Below are positions 16,312 to 24,724 of a DNA stretch of 32,646 nt, in pieces; the first letter of the stretch is position 1, and each line of letters begins with the position of its first letter. This DNA is from Siccirubricoccus soli. Lineage in GTDB: Bacteria > Pseudomonadota > Alphaproteobacteria > Acetobacterales > Acetobacteraceae. The DNA is taken from the NCBI RefSeq assembly GCF_024178315.1, contig NZ_JAMZIK010000107.1:1-32646 (forward strand). Reading direction: 5' to 3'. Under the pieces are notes generated by a model. That model worked only from the letters and a program-made list of their open reading frames with translations. It did not search any database and was not told where the DNA came from. Made by a program: the position numbers and the translations under genes.

Positions 16312-16410
16312 CGCCATCCTCCCGTCTATGCTTGGCGCACACTACGGCACGGCACGCAGCGGGGCGCAAGGCGGCAGGGGGGCACGCCGCCGGGGCATGC
16401 CCCTTCCGGC

Positions 16411-17391
16411 CTATTCGCGCGCGAAGCCCGGCGCGTTGATGATCTCCGTCCACTTCGTCATGTCGGCGGCGATGCGCGCCTGCATCGCCTCCGGTCCGCG
16501 CGCGGCGGGCGGCGTCGCGGTGCTCGCCAGGTCGCGGAGCCTTCCCTGCAACCCGGGATCGGCCTGCGCCGCTTCCACCGCCTCCGCCAACCGCGCCAGG
16601 ATCGGCGCCGGGGTGCCAGGCGGCGCGGCGAAGGCATTCCAGATGACGAGGTCGAAGTCCGGCAGCCCGCCCTCGGCGAAGGTCGGGACTTCGGGCAATT
16701 GCGGGATGCGCTGCGGCGCGCTGACCGCCAGCGCCACCGCCGTGCCGCCGCGATGGCCGGGAATCATCGTCACGGTCTGGTCGATGACGGCGTCCACCAG
16801 CCCCGCCGCCAGATCGTTCAGCGCCGGCCCCGCGCCGCGATAGGAGACCAGCGTGCCCTTCACCTTCGCCAGGTGCAGCAGGTAGCCCGGCGCCAGATGG
16901 CTGGTGGTGCCGAGGCCGGCGGTGCCGAAGGTGACCTTCTCGCCCTCCGTCCGCAGCTTCTCCAGCAGCGCCGAGAGGCTGCGGATGCTGCCGCGCGGGC
17001 TGGCGGAGAGCACCATGGGGACATCGGCGACGAGGGAGATCGGCGCCATGTCCCGCCGCGGGTCGAAGCCGCCCTGCGGGTTGAGGATGGCGCCCACCGC
17101 CATGACGCCCATATTGCCGAAGGAGATGGTGTGGCCATCCGGCTCCGACCGCGCGGCGCGCTGCATGCCGATGAGGCCGCCGGCGCCGCTGACATTCTCC
17201 ACCACCACCTGCCTGCCGAGCGCGGGCGTCATCGCCTGGGCGTAGAAGCGCGCCAGCGCATCCAGCGTGCCGCCGGGGGCGGAGGGGACGATAACGGTGA
17301 CGTTGCGCTGCGGGAAGCCCTGCGCCCGGGCCAGGGCGGGCAGCAGGGCAGGCAGGGCGAGGACGGCACGGCGGCCGACGATCCTGGGCAT
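16411..17391 (-). CDS. Bug-family tripartite tricarboxylate transporter substrate-binding protein
   Basis: 326-residue periplasmic solute receptor of the TctC/Bug family. The N-terminus has RR followed by a hydrophobic stretch and a likely cleavage after ALARAQG (about residue 23), so export could be Tat or Sec. The mature protein shows VTVIVPSAPGGTLDALAR, the family's first ligand loop, then VVVENVSGAGGLIG, TFGTAGLGTTSHLAPGYL-like ligand-loop sequence and VPTFAEGGLPDFDL. AAGGAAG lies about 5 nt before the ATG at 17391; an upstream 43-residue extension has no signal peptide and is rejected. No TctA/TctB membrane genes are adjacent, as is common for the many orphan Bug proteins in such genomes. 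The ligand is probably a carboxylate but is not determinable. Confidence 0.92.
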   Translation of the reverse strand: MPRIVGRRAVLALPALLPALARAQGFPQRNVTVIVPSAPGGTLDALARFYAQAMTPALGRQVVVENVSGAGGLIGMQRAARSEPDGHTISFGNMGVMAVGAILNPQGGFDPRRDMAPISLVADVPMVLSASPRGSIRSLSALLEKLRTEGEKVTFGTAGLGTTSHLAPGYLLHLAKVKGTLVSYRGAGPALNDLAAGLVDAVIDQTVTMIPGHRGGTAVALAVSAPQRIPQLPEVPTFAEGGLPDFDLVIWNAFAAPPGTPAPILARLAEAVEAAQADPGLQGRLRDLASTATPPAARGPEAMQARIAADMTKWTEIINAPGFARE

Positions 17392-17409
17392 GGCGCTTCC
17401 TTCTCCGGC

Positions 17410-17446
17410 GCGGCGCATCCCCGGCCCGGGACCGGACGCGCGCCGC
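17410..17446. terminator. GC-rich inverted repeat downstream of the RTX gene
   Basis: GCGGCGC (17410-17416) pairs with GCGCCGC (17440-17446) around a loop that contains the nested GC-rich CCCCGGCCCGGG. It lies 10-46 nt past the RTX stop on the minus strand and just before the Bug start, so it could end the RTX transcript. There is no T-tract. Confidence 0.35.
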
Positions 17447-17455
17447 ATATGGGGA

Positions 17456-20400
17456 TCACCCCAGATCGTAGGTGGTGAGGCCGGTGACGTGGTGAAGCAA
17501 GACCGAATCGCCTTGCCCAAGGTCGATGAGCAGGTTGCCGTCGATCACGCCGCTCCGGGCCTGGATGTAGGCGAGCATGGTCGGATGGGGGCCGAGGTCG
17601 AAGCCGCTCAGCCTGATCCGGTCCTGCCCCTGGTGGAAATCCAGGATCAGGTCATGGCCGGTACCGGGGCTGAAGACGAAGACATCGCTGCCGGTCTCGC
17701 CGAGCAGGGTGTCGTCGCCTGCCATGCCATTCAGCGTGTCGTCCCCGCCCCCGCCCAGCAGCCAGTCGGCGGAAGCGCTGCCGGTGATGCGGTTGCTCAG
17801 CCCATTGCCCAGGGCGAAGGGAATAGCGGTGAGCAGGACCAGATCCTCGACATTCTCCGGCAGGTAGTAGCCGGGTCCGTCGATGGCGGCGACGATGGTG
17901 TCCTCGCCTTCGCCGGGCAGCTCGACGACCTGGTCGGCCGCCGTATCCACGTAGTGGAGGTCGTTGCCCGCGCCCCCCAGCAGCATGTCGGCCTCGTGGA
18001 GCCCGCTGGCGCCGTCCAGCGTGTCGTTGCCCGCCCCGCCTGTCAGCAGGTCGAAGGCGAGGTCCGGGCCGCCGGTGAGATGGTCGTTCCCCGCCTCGCC
18101 ATGCAGCGTGTCGGAGCCGGTGCCGCCGAACAGCGTATCGTTGCCAGCGCCGCTGGTCAGGTAGTCGGCGCTGGCACCGCCATCGAGACTGTCATCGCCG
18201 TCGAGGCCATGCAGGGTGTCGTTGCCGTCATCGCCATGCACCGTATCGCCACCGGAGAAGCCGGCCATGAGATTGGCGTCCTCATTGCCCGTCAGGCTGT
18301 TGGCCAGCTCATTGCCCATGCCGAAGATCGCGCCGGCGCCGATGCCGAGGGTGAGATTCTCGATACTCGCGCCGAGATAGAAGCCGATGCTGGCGATCAG
18401 CGTGTCCCTGCCGCCGTTCGCGCCCTCGGTGATAATGTCGCCGACGCTGTCCACATAGTAGATGTCGTCCCCGAGGGTGCCGTTGATGCGCTGGCCACCC
18501 GGCGACTCATAGACCAGCAGGCGGTCGATGCCGGCCATGGCCTGGGTATTGCGGTTGGCCAGGCTGGCCGCGGTGTCGGCCAGCGTGACGTCGTCCTCCG
18601 TGTCCAGCGCGATGCTGGCCAGGGCGTGGTACTGCGCATAGCTCAGGCTCAGCGCGTCGTCCGTGGCGTCGATCGCCGCGATGCCGCGGCTGGCCAGGGC
18701 GGCGATCTCCGTGGCGGTCAGCGCGCCGATCGTGGCGCCGGAATCCGCCAGGGTCAGGAGATCGCCGCCGGCGATAGCGACGCTGCCCAGCGCGCCGAGC
18801 TGTTCCAGAGTGAGGCCGAGGCGGTTGTCCGTCGCGTCCAGCCGGTCCACCCCGGCAGCGGCGAGGCCGGCGATCTCCGCTGCGCCGAGGGCGGCGTAAT
18901 GCGCGCCGAGATCGGCCAGGGTGACATTGTCGGCCGCCATGAGATGGATGGGACCGAGGCCGAGATACTGGGCGACATCGAGGGCGAGGCTGCCGCCGGC
19001 CGCGGCCAGCTTCTGCACCCCGTGGTCGGCCAGCTCGGTCAGCTCCGCCGGGGTGAAGCCGAGCACCGCCGCATCCGCCTGTACCGCGAGCGGCGCGCTG
19101 CTGCCGACGAGGCCAAGCGCCCGGCTGCCCTCGATGATCTGGGTGCGGCCGAGCACGAGGTCGGCGCCACCGACGAGTTCGATGGCCGTGAGCTTGGTGG
19201 CGGCGTTCAGGCTGTCGAAAGCGGCGGCGATGTTGGCGGCGCTGTCCTGCACGGCGATGGCGAGGACGGCATCGTCGCCCTCCGCCGCGGCGACCGCGCC
19301 GGCCGTGGCGCCGCTGACGGCGATCCGCGCGCCATCCTGCAGCAGGGCCAGGGCCGCGCCATCGGCGAGGTACTGGGCGTAGGTGATGGGCAGCACGAAG
19401 CTGTCCAGCACATGGACCGCGGTGAGCTTGCCGGCGGCAGCCAGGCTGTCCAGCGCCACGGCGATGTTGGCCGCGCTGTCGCTGACCGAGAAGCCGTCCA
19501 CCGCCGCATCCGCCTGCAGCGCGGCGGCCTGGGCGGCGGTCGCCTCCGTCACCACCAGTGTGGGACTGCCGGCGAGCAGCGCCAGCGCCGCGGGCGCGGC
19601 GGCATAGGTGGCGTAGTCCAGGGTGACGGGCGCGGCATCGGTAACCGTGATGGCGGTGAGCTTGCCGGCACCGGCGAGCTGGCCGAAGCCGGCGGAAAGG
19701 TTCGCCGCGGTATCGGCCAGGGTGAAGCCACCCACCCGCGCATCCGCCTGGGCGGCGGCGGCCTCGGCCATCACGGCATCCGCCACCGTCAGGGTGATTC
19801 CGGGGTCCAGCCGGGCCAGGGCTGCGGCAGCGCTGGCAAGCTGGCCGAAGGCGATGGCGAGGCTGCTGCCATCGCTGAGCGCGATGGCGGAGATCTTCCC
19901 GTAGCCTGCGATCTGGTCCAGCGCCGCGGCGAGGTTGGCGGCGCTGTCCAGCACGGTGAAGGCGGTGACATGCGCCTCCGCCTGCGCCGCTTCCGCCGCC
20001 GCGGCGGCGAGGCCGCTGACGGTGAGGGTGTAGTCCTCCGGCAGCAGGGACAGGAGATTGCCGGGGCTGGCATATTGCGCCGCGGTCAGGCCCAGCGGGC
20101 CGCCGCCCTGCACGGCCAGGCCGGTGAGCTTGGCGGCGCCCTGCAGCGCCGCGAAATCCGCCGCGATATGGGCGGCGCTGTCCAGCACGGTGAAGCCGGC
20201 GACGCGGGCATCGGCGGCCAGGGCGGCGAGTCGCACCGTGGCGGCGCCGGTGACCTGCAGGCTGGTGCCGCCGGGCAGCAGGGCGAGTGCGGCGCCGCCC
20301 GCCAGGTACTGCGCCTCGGTCAGCACGAGGGCGGCGCCATCGGTCAGCGTGATGCCGGCCAGCTTGCCGCTGGCAGCGAGCTGCTCCAGCGCCGAGGCGA

Positions 20401-21886
20401 TCGCCTCGGCGGTGTCGCTGACGGTGAAGCCGGTGATGCTGGCATCCGCCTGCAGCGCGGCGGCGAGGTCCGCCGGCGCCTCCGCGACGGTGATGCCGCG
20501 GCCGGGCGGCAGCAGGGGCAGCAGGGCGGCGATGGCGGGGTAGCGGCCGGCCTCGAGCAGGATGGGCACGGAATCCGTCAGCCCGATGCCGGCCAGATGC
20601 GGCATGGCGGCCAGGCTTTCCAGCGCCGCCACGACATTCGCCGTGCTGTCGCTGAGCGTGAAGCTGGCGTCGTAGGGGCTGTCCTGTACGGCGAAAGCAT
20701 CAGCCACGGCGACGCCATGGACGGCGATATCGGCGCCCTCGATCTTGCCCAGCACTGCCTGGGCGCCGGACCAGGTGGCATAGTCCAAGGCCAGCGCCGG
20801 GCCGTCGCTGAGGGCAATGGCGGAGAGCTTGGCGTAGCTGCCGAGGCTGGCGAGGCCGGCGGCGATGTTCGCCGCGCTGTCCCGCACGGTGAAGCCGATG
20901 ACGTGGTCATCCGCCTCCAGCGCCGCGGCGCCGGCCACGCTGGCGGCGGCGATGCTGAGCGTATGGCCGCTCGGCAGCCGGGCCAGAACGGCGGCATCGG
21001 CAGCGAACTGGGCGGCGGTGATCTCCAGCGGGGCGCTGTCCAGCAGCGCGATGCCGGTCAGCTTGCCGGCGCCGGCGAGCGCATCCAGCGCGGCCGCCAC
21101 GGCGGCGGCGCTGTCGCTGACGCTGAAACCGGTGACGCGGGCATCGGCCTGCAGCGTCGCCGCGGCGGTGGCCGGGGCGCCGGCGAGGCTGAGGCCATAG
21201 GCGCCGCGGATCACCGCAAGGGCGGCGCCGTCGTTCAGGTAATTGTCGTAACTGAGCGCCAGCGGCTCGCCATCCGTCAGCGTGATGGATTGCAGCTTGG
21301 CGCTGCCCTGGGCGAGGGTGTGGAAATCGGCGCTGATGGCGGCGCTGCCATCGGCGATGCGGACGGCATCGACCTCCGGGGCTGCGAAGAGGCTGGCCGC
21401 ATAGGCGGCCGGCACGGCCTCCACCTCCAGCCGGAAGCTTGGATCGACGGCGTCATAGGCGGTGCTGCCGGCCAGCCAGTCGGTGAAATCCAGCACCAGG
21501 GGGCGGCCCTGCAACGCGGCGACCTGCGCCGCATTCCAGGCCAGCGCGCCGGAGGTGGCGGCGACGCCAGCCAGGCCCCGCACCGTGACGAGGGCGAGGA
21601 TGTCCTCCGCCGCCAGGGCCGACAGCGTGCTGCCGGCATCGGCCAGCAGCACCCGATCGCCCGCCGAAAGCGCCAGAGGGCCGAGCGCCTGGAGCTGCGC
21701 GACGCCGAGCGCGAGCGCATCCGCGGTGGAATCGATGCCGTGGATGCCGGCGGCTGCCAGGGCGGCGAGGTCCGAGGGCGACAGCGCCTCCAGCACCGCG
21801 GGGCTGTCAGCGATGATGACGGTGGCGCCGGCTGGCGGTCCCGAGGAGGCCTGGTATTCGGCATAGCTCCAGGACAGGGTCGGCAT
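17456..21886 (-). CDS. Large repeat RTX protein, probable type I-secreted calcium-binding adhesin or matrix protein
   Basis: 1476 residues, Ala/Leu/Asp-rich and acidic, with no N-terminal signal peptide. Region 1 (about 1-170) includes one copy of a 56-residue-type unit (LADAGSTLSAL at 81-91). Region 2 (about 172-950) is nine tandem units of almost exactly 78 residues, consensus GFTVSDSAANIAAAL, then KLTAIxLxDxxPL, then AQYLADGAALALLP. Region 3 (about 937-1105) has 56-residue units ending LADxG. Region 4 (about 1196-1310 and 1368-1400) has RTX nonapeptides such as GGAGNDTL. The end, DVFVFSPGTGHDLILDFHQGQDRIRL, read in pieces, resembles the secretion region of type I substrates. This points to calcium-stabilised export to the surface or medium. 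No HlyB/HlyD/TolC-like genes are adjacent and no enzymatic domain is seen. The exact role, such as adhesion or biofilm, is inference. Confidence 0.88.
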   Translation of the reverse strand: MPTLSWSYAEYQASSGPPAGATVIIADSPAVLEALSPSDLAALAAAGIHGIDSTADALALGVAQLQALGPLALSAGDRVLLADAGSTLSALAAEDILALVTVRGLAGVAATSGALAWNAAQVAALQGRPLVLDFTDWLAGSTAYDAVDPSFRLEVEAVPAAYAASLFAAPEVDAVRIADGSAAISADFHTLAQGSAKLQSITLTDGEPLALSYDNYLNDGAALAVIRGAYGLSLAGAPATAAATLQADARVTGFSVSDSAAAVAAALDALAGAGKLTGIALLDSAPLEITAAQFAADAAVLARLPSGHTLSIAAASVAGAAALEADDHVIGFTVRDSAANIAAGLASLGSYAKLSAIALSDGPALALDYATWSGAQAVLGKIEGADIAVHGVAVADAFAVQDSPYDASFTLSDSTANVVAALESLAAMPHLAGIGLTDSVPILLEAGRYPAIAALLPLLPPGRGITVAEAPADLAAALQADASITGFTVSDTAEAIASALEQLAASGKLAGITLTDGAALVLTEAQYLAGGAALALLPGGTSLQVTGAATVRLAALAADARVAGFTVLDSAAHIAADFAALQGAAKLTGLAVQGGGPLGLTAAQYASPGNLLSLLPEDYTLTVSGLAAAAAEAAQAEAHVTAFTVLDSAANLAAALDQIAGYGKISAIALSDGSSLAIAFGQLASAAAALARLDPGITLTVADAVMAEAAAAQADARVGGFTLADTAANLSAGFGQLAGAGKLTAITVTDAAPVTLDYATYAAAPAALALLAGSPTLVVTEATAAQAAALQADAAVDGFSVSDSAANIAVALDSLAAAGKLTAVHVLDSFVLPITYAQYLADGAALALLQDGARIAVSGATAGAVAAAEGDDAVLAIAVQDSAANIAAAFDSLNAATKLTAIELVGGADLVLGRTQIIEGSRALGLVGSSAPLAVQADAAVLGFTPAELTELADHGVQKLAAAGGSLALDVAQYLGLGPIHLMAADNVTLADLGAHYAALGAAEIAGLAAAGVDRLDATDNRLGLTLEQLGALGSVAIAGGDLLTLADSGATIGALTATEIAALASRGIAAIDATDDALSLSYAQYHALASIALDTEDDVTLADTAASLANRNTQAMAGIDRLLVYESPGGQRINGTLGDDIYYVDSVGDIITEGANGGRDTLIASIGFYLGASIENLTLGIGAGAIFGMGNELANSLTGNEDANLMAGFSGGDTVHGDDGNDTLHGLDGDDSLDGGASADYLTSGAGNDTLFGGTGSDTLHGEAGNDHLTGGPDLAFDLLTGGAGNDTLDGASGLHEADMLLGGAGNDLHYVDTAADQVVELPGEGEDTIVAAIDGPGYYLPENVEDLVLLTAIPFALGNGLSNRITGSASADWLLGGGGDDTLNGMAGDDTLLGETGSDVFVFSPGTGHDLILDFHQGQDRIRLSGFDLGPHPTMLAYIQARSGVIDGNLLIDLGQGDSVLLHHVTGLTTYDLG
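18572..19078 (-). repeat. 56-residue tandem repeats of the RTX gene
   Basis: About three units at residues 937-1105. The LADxG/LADTA motif occurs at 990, 1046 and 1102, exactly 56 apart. Each unit contains an xELAALAxxGVxxLDATDxxLxLxxxQ segment. A related single copy sits near the N-terminus (LADAG at 81), so this class flanks the 78-residue array on both sides. Confidence 0.75.
19037..21373 (-). repeat. Nine-copy 78-residue (234-bp) tandem repeat inside the RTX gene
   Basis: The equivalent hydrophobic residue of the GFxVxDSA motif falls at protein positions 175, 254, 332, 409, 487, 565, 643, 721, 799 and 877. The spacing is 78 throughout except one 79 and one 77. Each unit has the order GFxVxDSAANIAAAL, KLTxIxLxD, AQYxAxxAALALL and an AAALQADA linker. 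Sequence identity between units is moderate, but indels are almost absent, indicating a structurally constrained repeat. Confidence 0.85.
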
Positions 21887-21902
21887 CGGCAGGGCGCCCT
21901 AT

Positions 21903-21945
21903 TGGCCAGGGTGGGAGGGCGCCGGGGAAGGCGCCCGCCTGGCCA
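21903..21945. repeat. Nested inverted repeat upstream of the RTX gene
   Basis: Outer arms TGGCCAGG (21903-21910) and CCTGGCCA (21938-21945) enclose inner arms GGGCGCC (21917-21923) and GGCGCCC (21930-21936) with a 6-nt GGGGAA loop. The structure would occupy the RTX 5' untranslated region, starting 17 nt before the ATG, and could act as a leader hairpin or an operator. It also lies beyond the kdpC terminator-like stem. Confidence 0.45.
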
Positions 21946-21988
21946 GTATCGATGCCCGGGATTAAGCCGGGGTTGATGGCGCGGGGAC

Positions 21989-22017
21989 GGCGCCCGGAGC
22001 GCGATCGGCCGGGCGCC
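21989..22017 (-). terminator. Terminator-like hairpin after kdpC
   Basis: GGCGCCCGG (21989-21997) and CCGGGCGCC (22009-22017) form a perfect 9-bp GC stem around 11 nt, beginning 17 nt past the kdpC stop. It is well placed to end the kdp transcript before the RTX gene. No U-tract follows, which is common in GC-rich genomes. Confidence 0.55.
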
Positions 22018-22034
22018 GCTCGGCCGGTCCCGCC

Positions 22035-22622
22035 CTAGCGCAGCGCGTCGAGCGCCAGGTTGAGGCGGAGCACGTTCACCCGGCGCTCGCCGAGCAGGCC
22101 GAGTTCCCTGCCCTCCGTCTGACGCTCGACCAGCGCCGCCACCTGCGCCGCCGGCAGGCCGCGCGCCGCCGCCACCCGCGCCACCTGCCGCCCGGCGTTC
22201 TCCGGGCTGATATGCGGGTCCAGCCCGGAGCCGGAGGCGGTGACGGCATCGGCCGGCACGGCACCGCCGCCCAGCACCGCCTGGCGTTCCTTCACCGCCT
22301 CCAGCAGCGCCTGGGACGTCGGGGCGGCCTGGGAGGCGGCGCTGGCGGCCGCGTTGTAGGGCGCGGCGATGGTGCTGCCGGGCTTCTCCGGATCCGGCGC
22401 CGTGGTGGCGGAGGGACGCGGATGGAAGTAGCGGTCGGCGGTGAAGTCCTGGCCGATCAGGGCGGAGCCCACCACCTTGCCGTCCCGCTCGATCAGGCTG
22501 CCGCCCGCCGCCGTGGGAAACAGGGTGCCGGCAAGGCCGGTGAAGCCCAGCGGCACGGCGAGGCCGAGCAGCAGGGTGAGGAGGCCGACCACGGCAAGGG
22601 CCGGCCGCAGGATGGCGATCAT
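22035..22622 (-). CDS. kdpC: Potassium-transporting ATPase subunit KdpC
   Basis: 195-residue KdpC, the single-span accessory subunit of the Kdp P-type potassium pump. One N-terminal membrane helix (about 5-32) is followed by the periplasmic domain with the signature segments GSALIGQDF, YFHPRPSAT and TASGSGLDPHISPENA. The C-terminus RVNVLRLNLALDAL is typical. The ATG lies 3 nt after the kdpB stop, so the two are co-translated. KdpC stabilises the KdpFABC complex and helps nucleotide binding. Length and motifs are complete; last gene of the operon. Confidence 0.97.
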   Translation of the reverse strand: MIAILRPALAVVGLLTLLLGLAVPLGFTGLAGTLFPTAAGGSLIERDGKVVGSALIGQDFTADRYFHPRPSATTAPDPEKPGSTIAAPYNAAASAASQAAPTSQALLEAVKERQAVLGGGAVPADAVTASGSGLDPHISPENAGRQVARVAAARGLPAAQVAALVERQTEGRELGLLGERRVNVLRLNLALDALR

Positions 22623-22625
22623 GGC

Positions 22626-24713
22626 TCAGGCGATCCCGAAGAGCTGGAGGAGGAGGTCGATCAGCTTGATGCCGAGGAAGGGCGCGAGGATGCCGCCGAC
22701 CCCGTAGATCAGCAGGTTGCGCCGCAGCAGCGCGGCGGCGCCGATGGGCGCGTAGCGCACGCCGCGCAGCGCCAGCGGCACCAGCGCGACGATGATGAGC
22801 GCGTTGAAGATGACGGCGGACAGGATGGCGCTTTCCGGCGAGGCGAGGCGCATGACGTTCAGCGCCTGCAGCTCCGGATAGGAGGCCACGAAGATCGCCG
22901 GCAGGATGGCAAAATACTTCGCCACGTCATTGGCGATGGAGAAGGTGGTCAGCGCGCCGCGGGTGATGAGGAGCTGCTTGCCGATCTCCACCACCTCGAT
23001 AAGCTTGGTCGGGTCGCTGTCGAGATCGACCATGTTGCCCGCCTCGCGGGCCGCCTGGGTGCCGGTCTGCATGGCGAGGCCGACATCGGCCTGGGCCAGG
23101 GCCGGCGCGTCATTGGTACCGTCGCCGGCCATGGCGACGAGGCGGCCTTCCGCCTGGGCGCGGCGGATGTAGGAGAGCTTGTCCTCCGGCGTGGCCTCGG
23201 CGATGAAGTCGTCCACCCCGGCCTCGGCGGCGATGGCGGCGGCGGTCAGCCGGTTGTCGCCGGTGACCATGACGGTGCGGATGCCCATCCGCCGCAGCGC
23301 GTCGAAGCGGGCGCGCATGCCGGTCTTGACGATGTCCTTCAGCTCGATGGCGCCGAGCAGGCGGCCATCCTTCGCCACCGCCAGCGGCGTGCCGCCGCTG
23401 CGGGCGATGTGGTCCACCGCGTCGCGGAAGCCGGCAGGGGCCTCGGCGCCCGCCCCCTTCAGCAGCGCATCCACCGCGCCCTTGCGGAAGCTGCAAAGCT
23501 GCGTCCCCTGGGGCAGGTCGAGGCCGGAGAGCCGGGTCTGAGCGGTGAAGGGCACCACCTTCGCGCCCGCCGGCAAGGCCCTGGGGGTGATGCCGTAGCT
23601 GTCCCGCGCGAAGGCCAGGATGGAGCGGCCCTCCGGCGTTTCATCCGCCAGGGAGGCGAGCACCGCCGCCTCCGCCAGCTCCCGCTCCGCCACCCCGGGC
23701 GCCGGCAGGAAGGCGGCGGCCTGGCGGTTGCCCAGGGTGATGGTGCCGGTCTTGTCCAGCAGCAGCACATCCACGTCGCCCGCCGCCTCCACGGCGCGGC
23801 CGCTGGTCGCCAGCACGTTGAAGCGCACCAGCCGGTCCATGCCGGCAATGCCGATGGCCGAGAGCAGCCCGCCGATCGTCGTCGGGATCAGCGTCACCAG
23901 CAGCGCCGCCAGCACCGGGATGGCGGGCGCCTCGCCATTCCAGCTGGCGAAGCCGACCAGCGTGGCGACGGCGATCAGGAAGATGATCGTCATGCCGGCC
24001 AGCAGGATGTCGAGGGCGATCTCGTTCGGCGTCTTCTGCCGGCTGGCGCCCTCCACCAGCGCGATCATGCGGTCGAGGAAGGTGGCGCCGGGCGCCGCCG
24101 TGATGCGCACCACAATCCAGTCGGAGACCACCAGCGTGCCGCCGGTGACGGCGCTGCGGTCGCCGCCGCTCTCGCGGATCACCGGCGCGCTCTCGCCGGT
24201 GATGGCGGCCTCGTTCACGCTGGCGATGCCCTGCGCCACCTCGCCATCGGAGGGAATGAGGTCGCCGGCCTCGACCAGCACGAGGTCGCCGGGGCGCAGC
24301 TCGGTGGCGTTGCGGGGCTGCCAGAGGGTGCGGTCATCGCCGCGCAGCAGGAGCTTCGCCGTTGCCTCGCTGCGGGTGCGGCGCAGGCTGTCCGCCTGGG
24401 CGCGGCCGCGGCCCTCCGCCACGGCTTCGGCGAAGGTGGCGAAGAGGACGGTGAGCCAGAGCCAGGCGGCGATGCCGGCCTGGAAGCCCCAGGCCTCGCC
24501 CAGCCAGGCGGCGCGGGCGGCAAGCAGGGTGACCAGCATGGCCACCACCTCGGTCACGAAGATGACCGGGTTGCGCACCAGCTGGCGCGGGTCGAGCTTC
24601 GCCCAGGCGGCGAGCGCGGCCCGGCGGAGGATGGCGGGTTCGCCCAGCGCGGCGCCGGCGCGGCGGTCGCGGCGCGCGGTGCCCTGGCGGGGCGTCTGCG
24701 TGATGTCGAGCAT
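22626..24713 (-). CDS. kdpB: Potassium-transporting ATPase ATP-binding subunit KdpB
   Basis: 695-residue P-type ATPase catalytic subunit, which hydrolyses ATP to drive high-affinity K+ uptake. The actuator-domain TGES is at 172-175, the phosphorylated Asp320 is in LLLDKTGTI, and the hinge MVTGDN and [18 protein letters not shown] motifs follow. The membrane segments include the family's [19 protein letters not shown] helix, given here in abbreviated form. The phosphatase-loop serine of the TGES motif, where E. coli KdpB is inhibited by phosphorylation, is Ser175 by position in this motif. It sits between kdpA (11 nt upstream) and kdpC in a tight operon. Confidence 0.97.
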   Translation of the reverse strand: MLDITQTPRQGTARRDRRAGAALGEPAILRRAALAAWAKLDPRQLVRNPVIFVTEVVAMLVTLLAARAAWLGEAWGFQAGIAAWLWLTVLFATFAEAVAEGRGRAQADSLRRTRSEATAKLLLRGDDRTLWQPRNATELRPGDLVLVEAGDLIPSDGEVAQGIASVNEAAITGESAPVIRESGGDRSAVTGGTLVVSDWIVVRITAAPGATFLDRMIALVEGASRQKTPNEIALDILLAGMTIIFLIAVATLVGFASWNGEAPAIPVLAALLVTLIPTTIGGLLSAIGIAGMDRLVRFNVLATSGRAVEAAGDVDVLLLDKTGTITLGNRQAAAFLPAPGVAERELAEAAVLASLADETPEGRSILAFARDSYGITPRALPAGAKVVPFTAQTRLSGLDLPQGTQLCSFRKGAVDALLKGAGAEAPAGFRDAVDHIARSGGTPLAVAKDGRLLGAIELKDIVKTGMRARFDALRRMGIRTVMVTGDNRLTAAAIAAEAGVDDFIAEATPEDKLSYIRRAQAEGRLVAMAGDGTNDAPALAQADVGLAMQTGTQAAREAGNMVDLDSDPTKLIEVVEIGKQLLITRGALTTFSIANDVAKYFAILPAIFVASYPELQALNVMRLASPESAILSAVIFNALIIVALVPLALRGVRYAPIGAAALLRRNLLIYGVGGILAPFLGIKLIDLLLQLFGIA

Positions 24714-24724
24714 CGGAGCAAGCC

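Noticed and set aside
16392-16403. GGGGCATGCCCC palindrome after the Bug gene as a terminator
   Set aside because: Perfect 12-bp palindrome but with no loop and no T-run, so a stable RNA hairpin is doubtful; such short GC palindromes are common here.
17267-21976. 1569-codon open frame on the plus strand opposite the RTX gene
   Set aside because: It is an antisense shadow of a GC-rich repetitive gene: composition is Gly/Arg/Gln/Ala-rich with no domain, while the minus strand encodes recognisable RTX repeats.
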